From Chloroflexota bacterium (GTDB taxonomy: Bacteria > Chloroflexota > UBA6077 > JACQUR01): DNA of 10,838 nucleotides. Below the pieces are notes generated by a model. That model made no database searches. It saw only the letters and a list, made by a program, of their open reading frames with translations, and was not told the origin of the DNA. Below, piece by piece: positions 7,201 to 10,838 of the stretch. Every line of letters starts with the position of its first letter. Within the stretch, counting starts at the first letter, position 1. The translations under genes and the position numbers were made by a program. The stretch is from contig JACQUR010000188.1 of assembly GCA_016210245.1 (NCBI GenBank), positions 1-10,838 of the forward strand, in the 5' to 3' direction.

Positions 7201-10200
7201 GCGAAGTCCGCGGAGGTAGCAACATTGCCTGCTCCATCCTGGCTGATGACGCGATAGTGATAGGCGGTGCCCGCGGCCAGGTTGGCCAGCGTCTGGCTAT
7301 GGCTCGTGGCCAGCGTCGGGTCGCGGGTCGTGCTCGAGCCGTAGGCGGTGGTCGTCCCGTACTCGACCTGGGAGGTCGCCGGCTCGTCGGTCGTCCAGGT
7401 GATGGTGGCGCCCGTGGCGCTGACGTTACTGGCCGCCACGGCCGAGATCACCGGCGGGGTGGTGTCGTTGTTGGCCACCGTCACCGCCACGGGTGCGGCG
7501 GTCCCGATGTTGCCCGCGCCGTCGCGCGCTTCGGCGCTCAGGGTATGGGCGCCGTTGGTCGTGGTGGTGGTATTCCAGGTGGTGCTGTAGGGCGCCGTGG
7601 CGACGGGTGAGCCCAGCGGAGCGCCATCCAGCAGGAACTGGACGCTGGCGACGCCCACGTTGTCCGTGGCATCCGCGGCCACGGTGACCGCTGTGCCCGA
7701 GACCGTCGCCCCGCTGGCCGGGCTGGCCAGCGCCACGGAGGGCGGCTGCGCGTCGCTGCCTGCGTCCCCGGAGACGTAGGCTGACATGGGCGAGTTCGAG
7801 TAGGTGACCCCCGGCGTCCACGTGGCTGGCAGCGCCGTGAGATTGCTCTGGCTGCTGGTCTGGGCCCTGCCGCCCGAGCTGACGTCGCGGAACTGCACCT
7901 TGCCAGTGCCCGCCGGACTGAGCAGCGCGATCCAGTACTGGGTGCCCCCGGTGACGCTGGCTGCCGGGACCGCCACGGAGTTCCAGGCGCCGTTCACAGG
8001 ATTGGTGATGGTTCCCTGGGTGAGCAGGCTGCCCGGGCTGTTCGTCGACGGGTTGTTGGTGTACAGGCCAACCACGACCTGGGTCGCCGTGTTGGTGGCG
8101 TCGACGTAGACCTGGATCTTCGTGGCCGTGCCGCTGGCGCCGGCCAGATACTGGAATGCCTCCGCCAGGCCGGCGGCGTTGCCATCCAGGATGGTTTCGA
8201 TGCCCTGGTCGCCCACCAGGGGCACGACCCCTGAAGTGAAGATGAAGTCAGGCGAGAGGGCCAGGTTGCCCACCGCGTCCTTGCTCCTGACCCGGTAGTG
8301 GTACTGGGTGTTGGTCGCCAACCCGGTCAACGGCACCGAGTGGCTGGTGGCCAGAGTGGAGTCGAGCGGCGTGGACGACCCGTAGGCCGTGCTGGTGCCG
8401 TACTCCACCTGGCTGTCGGCGGGCTCGTTGGTGCTCCAGGTGATCGTCGCCCCCGTGTTGGTGATGGCCGTCGTCTGCACGTTGCTGATCACGGGCGGCG
8501 TGGTGTCGCCCTGGACCGTCACCGTGACCCCGGCCCCCGGGCGCTCCAGGTTGGCGCTGTCGTCGACCGCGCGGCTCTGGAGGGTCACCGAGCCGCCGAA
8601 GCTGGGCGTCCATGTGTAGCTCCAGCTCTCCCGCCCGGTGGCGGGGTGCCAGGTGGCGCCGCCGTTGACCGAGACCTCGACGCCGCCCACCACTCCGCCG
8701 CCGGCATCGGCCGCGGTGCCGGAGATCGTGACCGCGCTCCCAACCTGCACGGTGGCGCCGCTGGCCGGCGAGGTGATGGTCGAGGTGGGCGCGGTCGCGT
8801 CCGCAGAGGCCGTCGCCGCCACCAGGCCGGGCTGGAGCGTCCCGGGCTGGACGCCCATGTCGGCCAGCAGGTTGACCGTCGCCTGCTGCATGCGGGGGTC
8901 CGGGGTCGTGGACCCGGTGTCGGGGCCGATGTCATGGTTGACGTCCAGGCCCCACGACCATTGCACCGTCCCAGCCCCGAAGACCAGCGCTCCGCTGGCG
9001 GCCCGGTAGAGGGTCAGGTGGTGGATCGCCGTCCCCGGACTGTAGGTGTTGCCGTAGTCCTGCAGGAGCTCCGGAACGCTGACGGTGGTGGACGAGAGCT
9101 GCACCACGCCGGCCGGCCGGGCTCCGTTGTCCAGGTCCTCGTCCCACTCGTAGCCCAGGGTCTCGCTGGCCAGCGTGGCCGTCTGGCCGGCCGACAGGGT
9201 GGCGACGCTGGTATTGCGCCACAGGCGTGCCTTGCCGTACGCCGCGGGCACGGTGATGGCCGCCGTTCCCCGGTTGACCATGAAGATCGTGCCGCTGAGC
9301 CCGTTCTCCGGACGCCCGCCGTCGGCCGGTGGGCTGAAGCGCGGGTCGCGCCACGACCCCGTCCAGGTCGGGGGGTCGTTGGGATCGAGCGGCGCGTCGA
9401 CCTTGGTCTCCTTGTAGGTCACCAGGGTGCGATAGGCCGTGTTCGAGCCGTCGATGCTGGGCTCCCAGCGGGTCTTCCAGAAGATCTCGTTGCCACTGAA
9501 GAAGGCCAGGTTGACCCCGGCCTCTCGCGCGGCCTCGAGGTTGGCGCGCTGCCCGGCCGACCAGTACTCGTCGTGGCCTACGGAGAGGAAGACCCGGTGG
9601 TTCTTGATCAGCGCGCCCCGGCGGTCGCTGTCGACGCCGGTGAAGTAGCTGAGGTTGTAGCCGTTGGCCTCCAGCCAGCGGACCATCGGGTACTCGCCGT
9701 AGAAGACCCAGTTGCTGGTGCCCAGGCCGCCGACCTGGGCGCGGGTGTTGAACGGGCGGTTGTAGCTGACCTTGTAGGCGCGCCCGGCCGGCGAGCCGAC
9801 GTACAGGCTGTTGCCCCCATAGTCGTTGTAGGCCTGCCAGGTGGTGTCGGAGGTCTGGAACAGAACAGGAGAGCTGCTGGCGTCGTCACGGACGATGAAC
9901 ATGATGTGGCTCGCCCCGCCCGTGTCGGACCGCACGAGCCTGGCGAAGTAGATGCCCGAGACCGCGTCGGCGGGCACCGCCCACGAGGCCGAGACGCCCC
10001 AGTTGCCGCAGTCGATCAGCCCGGTCGTGGTGTCGGTCAGGCAGGCCGGCTGGGTCTGGGGCAGCGGCGCCGAAGGCTGGATCGTGGCCACCTTTCGGGC
10101 GCCCATGCCACCGTAGTAGCCCATGCGGTAGATGTCGGCGCGGTACGCGGCGGCGGTGGTCTTGACTTTGAAGAAAACGGTCTCGCCCTTGTTGACACTG

Positions 10201-10523
10201 ATGTCGGTGGCGAAACCCTGGATGCTCGGGTCGCCAGCCCCGCTGACGTCCCACTCCGTGGACGGGTTGCCGGGCTTGGAGTTCTCGCACACGATGGGGT
10301 TGGCAACCGGCGGGTCGCACGGGCCGGCCGCGCGCGCCAGGGGCGGCGTGAGCCCGGGCAGCGACAGGAGCAAGCTGAGCAGCGCCAGGATGACCCACGG
10401 CGCGTGGCCAGGCACCCCCGCCGACCGGGAGGGCGCCGCACCTGGGCGCTCGTACCCGGCCGAACGATTGCGGACAAGCGGATGGTGCGAGCGACGATTC
10501 GTTAGAGGCTGGTGGGGATGCAT
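4257..10523 (-). CDS. Giant secreted multidomain protein: dimethylformamidase-like domain, Ig/FnIII, three DUF4082 domains, Ser/Pro/Thr tail
   Basis: The protein is 2,088 aa and exported. A long basic N-region and hydrophobic core (WVILALLSLLLSLPGL, 43-58) end at a likely ARA cleavage near 65. Domains in order: about 83-570, similar to the N,N-dimethylformamidase large-subunit C-terminal region, with YRADIYRMGYYGGMGAR (127-143), EYPMVRWLEANGY (277-289), VGHDEYWS (315-322), FFSGNEIFWKTRWE (341-354) and PENGLSGTIF (405-414); about 577-672 Ig-like; 674-765 FnIII-like; 772-922 unassigned beta-rich; 926-1018 Big-type Ig; 1020-1112 and 1115-1207 FnIII-like; DUF4082-like at 1208-1370, 1476-1636 and 1743-1902, each opened by CPCS(I/L)W; SbsA/Big_5-like Ig at 1373-1474 and 1639-1741; 1903-2088 Ser/Pro/Thr tail. 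No LPXTG motif or C-terminal membrane segment is seen; the end is KPKPRK. I infer a surface or released protein combining a possible hydrolase with adhesion or spacer modules. The substrate is unknown. The ATG at 10523 is chosen for its AGAAGGGG site; an in-frame ATG at 10646 lacks one and precedes no signal-like sequence. Confidence 0.88.
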   Translation of the reverse strand: MHPHQPLTNRRSHHPLVRNRSAGYERPGAAPSRSAGVPGHAPWVILALLSLLLSLPGLTPPLARAAGPCDPPVANPIVCENSKPGNPSTEWDVSGAGDPSIQGFATDISVNKGETVFFKVKTTAAAYRADIYRMGYYGGMGARKVATIQPSAPLPQTQPACLTDTTTGLIDCGNWGVSASWAVPADAVSGIYFARLVRSDTGGASHIMFIVRDDASSSPVLFQTSDTTWQAYNDYGGNSLYVGSPAGRAYKVSYNRPFNTRAQVGGLGTSNWVFYGEYPMVRWLEANGYNLSYFTGVDSDRRGALIKNHRVFLSVGHDEYWSAGQRANLEAAREAGVNLAFFSGNEIFWKTRWEPSIDGSNTAYRTLVTYKETKVDAPLDPNDPPTWTGSWRDPRFSPPADGGRPENGLSGTIFMVNRGTAAITVPAAYGKARLWRNTSVATLSAGQTATLASETLGYEWDEDLDNGARPAGVVQLSSTTVSVPELLQDYGNTYSPGTAIHHLTLYRAASGALVFGAGTVQWSWGLDVNHDIGPDTGSTTPDPRMQQATVNLLADMGVQPGTLQPGLVAATASADATAPTSTITSPASGATVQVGSAVTISGTAADAGGGVVGGVEVSVNGGATWHPATGRESWSYTWTPSFGGSVTLQSRAVDDSANLERPGAGVTVTVQGDTTPPVISNVQTTAITNTGATITWSTNEPADSQVEYGTSTAYGSSTPLDSTLATSHSVPLTGLATNTQYHYRVRSKDAVGNLALSPDFIFTSGVVPLVGDQGIETILDGNAAGLAEAFQYLAGASGTATKIQVYVDATNTATQVVVGLYTNNPSTNSPGSLLTQGTITNPVNGAWNSVAVPAASVTGGTQYWIALLSPAGTGKVQFRDVSSGGRAQTSSQSNLTALPATWTPGVTYSNSPMSAYVSGDAGSDAQPPSVALASPASGATVSGTAVTVAADATDNVGVASVQFLLDGAPLGSPVATAPYSTTWNTTTTTNGAHTLSAEARDGAGNIGTAAPVAVTVANNDTTPPVISAVAASNVSATGATITWTTDEPATSQVEYGTTTAYGSSTTRDPTLATSHSQTLANLAAGTAYHYRVISQDGAGNVATSADFAFTTAAADTTPPAISNVQATAITRTGATITWTTDEPADSQVEYGTSTAYGASTPLDSSLATSHSAPLAGLTLNTVYHYRVKSKDAAGNLATSGDFTFTTQGCPCSIWDNTATPAVASANDTNTVELGVKFRAETDGYITGVRFYKGSANTGTHLGNLWTGTGTLLASATFASETASGWQQVSFATPVKVTANTTYVASYHTNTGGYAFTGFYFATAGVDSPPLHALANGVDGGNGVFAYGASSFPTQSFNSANYWVDVVFSATTADGTPPTITSQSPAPNAAKVPLGTTVAATFSESVTPTSIKFELRDPSNAIVPASVAYDDPTRTATLTPTASLKESTTYTATLSGAADLAGNVMAPVTWSFTTLACPCSIWSTKVTPTVASANDPSAVELGVKFRTEVDGYVTGVRFYKGSANTGPHTGSLWTSTGTLLGSVTFSGETASGWQQVSFATPLKITANTTYVASYHTDSGNYAVDQGYFGTGVDNAPLLALANGVDGGNGVFAYGSSGFPNQSFNASNYWVDVVFSTIAADTIPPTVTSHTPATNATGVSPLASVTATFSEPVASASISFTLRDPGNAVVPAAVTYDSATQTATLKPSSPLALSATYTATVSGATDLAGNVMAAPATWSFSTPTCPCSLWSNAATPAVASANDPNAAELGVKFRTEVDGYITGLRFYKGSANTGTHLGNLWTSTGTLLGSATFSNETASGWQQVDFAAPVPVSANTIYVASYHTDAGGYAVNQGYFGAGVDNTPLHAPADGVAGGNGVFNYGPSGFPSQSFNASNYWVDVVFSTTPPTTPTPTPTPTVLPSATPTATPTAMVGPTITDVASPTPTTAPSPTPTALLSPTPTALPSPTPTAAPSPTPTAAPSATPTALPSPTPTAAPSPTPTAVPSPTSTAAPSATPTAAPSSTPTAVPSPTPTAAPSATPTAVPSPTPSPMPTATASPTALPSPTATAAASPTVSASSTPTATPKPKPRK
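4398..4709 (-). repeat. 13 tandem 24-base units encoding SPTPTAxP octapeptides
   Basis: Residues 1939-2042 of the giant protein are 13 consecutive octapeptides of the form S(P/A/S)T(P/S)T(A/T)xP, with x mostly A, V or L. At DNA level this is a 24-base tandem repeat. Such tails are usually extended, often glycosylated stalks or linkers at the cell surface. The period makes the region prone to slippage, so copy number may vary between strains. The repeat also keeps an open frame on the opposite strand (VGVGLGAA-type peptide), which I regard as a shadow. Confidence 0.85.
4818..6902 (-). repeat. Tandem DUF4082/Big_5 modules with an 801-base period
   Basis: Within the giant gene, two full modules (6099-6899 and 5298-6098) and a third without its Ig part (4818-5297) follow each other. 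The CPC motifs fall at residues 1209, 1476 and 1743, exactly 267 residues (801 bases) apart. Each module carries CPCS(I/L)W, ELGVKFR, GVRFYKGSANTG (GLRF in copy 3), ETASGWQQV, YVASYHT, GVDGGNGVF (GVAGG in copy 3) and NYWVDVVFS. DNA identity is high in places: 4817-4866 and 5618-5667 are identical over 50 bases. These are recent internal duplications. Confidence 0.85.
6903..8504 (-). repeat. Diverged FnIII-like repeats inside the giant gene
   Basis: Three fibronectin-III-like domains, encoded at about 8229-8504, 7188-7466 and 6903-7181, share DTTPP(V/A)IS, GATITW(S/T)T(N/D)EPA, SQVEYGT, LATSHS and YHYRV. The first and third copies are more alike (TAITxTGATITW, PADSQVEYGTSTAYG, KDAxGNLA) than either is to the second. 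Between copies 1 and 2 lie an unassigned domain and a Big-type Ig domain, so the order suggests a block duplication or conversion more than simple neighbour copying. Confidence 0.75.
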
Positions 10524-10713
10524 GATGGCCACCCCTTCTTGTGGAAAGTGAGCGCGCACGAGCGCGACGGCGGCGCTCGCGTACCGGTTTGGGTATAGAG
10601 CGCCGGGGTTGAGCCGCGGTTGACCGAGCATGGAGAAGCGGTCCACCGCGCGGCGGTGTACCTCAACCGGTTCTCACCCCCCGGTCAACGCCCGCGGGCT
10701 CGAACACCGGCTA
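10524..10713 (-). other. Leader region of the giant gene, no gene seen
   Basis: No convincing coding sequence lies here. On the minus strand a weak -10-like TATACC (10597-10592) sits about 70 bases before the start codon, but no -35 match is found at a normal distance. TTGACC (10688-10683) lacks a good -10 partner. There is an exact inverted pair, GTTGACCG (10619-10626) and CGGTCAAC (10682-10689), and an AACCGGTT palindrome (10665-10672) between them; these are candidate operator elements only. Together with the repeat array to its right, the gene-free stretch runs to the window edge. Confidence 0.4.
10532..10539 (-). promoter_or_regulatory. Ribosome binding site deciding the start at 10523
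   Basis: AGAAGGGG on the minus strand lies eight bases before the ATG at 10523. It favours this start over the in-frame ATGs at 10646 and 10631, and the resulting N-terminus reads as a signal peptide with a long N-region. Confidence 0.6.
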
Positions 10714-10827
10714 TGCTGAGTGCTGAGTCCTGAGTGCTGAGTCCTGAGTGAGGAGTGGAACTCAGGACTCAGGACTCAGGACTCAGGACTCAGGACTCAG
10801 GACTCAGGACTCAGGACTCAGCACTCA
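10714..10827. repeat. Large inverted heptamer array at the right edge
   Basis: Six units in one orientation (TGCTGAG, TGCTGAG, TCCTGAG, TGCTGAG, TCCTGAG, TGAGGAG; 10714-10755) are followed after five bases by eight perfect CTCAGGA units (10761-10816), one CTCAGCA (10817-10823) and a partial unit. The two halves are largely complementary and could fold into a hairpin of about 40 bp with a few mismatches. It resembles the short tandem heptanucleotide repeats described in cyanobacteria, and such repeats are also, as I recall, frequent in filamentous Chloroflexota. It is too short-period and spacer-free to be a CRISPR array. Confidence 0.9.
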
Positions 10828-10838
10828 CAGGAACTCCA

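Noticed and set aside
4932..7610. Open frame of 892 codons on the plus strand, antisense to the giant gene
   Set aside because: It is the complement of a GC-rich gene with strong codon bias. The peptide is Arg/Gly/Val/Ala-rich, lacks recognisable domains and mirrors the module repeats of the real gene.
8298..10505. Open frame of 735 codons on the plus strand
   Set aside because: Same reason: low-complexity Arg/Gly/Val/Ala composition opposite a clearly recognisable exported protein.
10524..10646. 41-residue N-terminal extension of the giant protein from the ATG at 10646
   Set aside because: No ribosome site precedes it, and it would place the signal peptide over 80 residues into the protein; the ATG at 10523 has a good site.
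10714..10827. CRISPR array
   Set aside because: Units are 7 bases with no spacers, and they change orientation midway.

Overview
The window is GC-rich DNA in which all four genes lie on the minus strand, so it is transcribed right to left. Several features suggest a bacterium of the Chloroflexota (Roseiflexus or Herpetosiphon type): high GC, a short-form PurL with a separate PurQ, very large secreted proteins ending in Thr/Pro/Ser-rich tails, and intergenic clusters of the heptamer CTCAGGA/CTCAGCA. This assignment rests on recalled genome style, not on a database search.

Layout from right to left (direction of transcription). The right edge (10714-10827) is an inverted array of 7-base repeats. 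A leader with no recognisable gene follows (10524-10713). Next is a giant secreted multidomain protein of 2,088 aa (4257-10523). It has a signal peptide, an N-terminal N,N-dimethylformamidase-large-subunit-like domain, then Ig-like and fibronectin-III-like domains, three DUF4082-type domains alternating with SbsA/Big_5-type Ig domains, and a tail of 13 octapeptide repeats. A second heptamer hairpin (4176-4238) separates it from a 346-aa secreted protein with a likely concanavalin-A-like beta-sandwich (3094-4134). A sigma70-like promoter (3028-3057) then drives the purine pair purQ (2276-2980, TTG start) and purL (64-2292), which overlap by 17 bases. The left edge carries a heptamer stretch running into the purL stop and a GC-rich 18-base tandem repeat with a hairpin.

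The two halves do different jobs. purQ and purL encode two parts of the enzyme for the fourth step of de novo purine synthesis (FGAR to FGAM); the third part, PurS, is not in the window. The two secreted proteins look like a cell-surface or extracellular pair, possibly co-transcribed, with no obvious link to purine synthesis. The most interesting points are a possible 2-Tyr/1-Glu iron site in the giant protein, its recently duplicated 801-base modules, and heptamer arrays in every non-coding gap.
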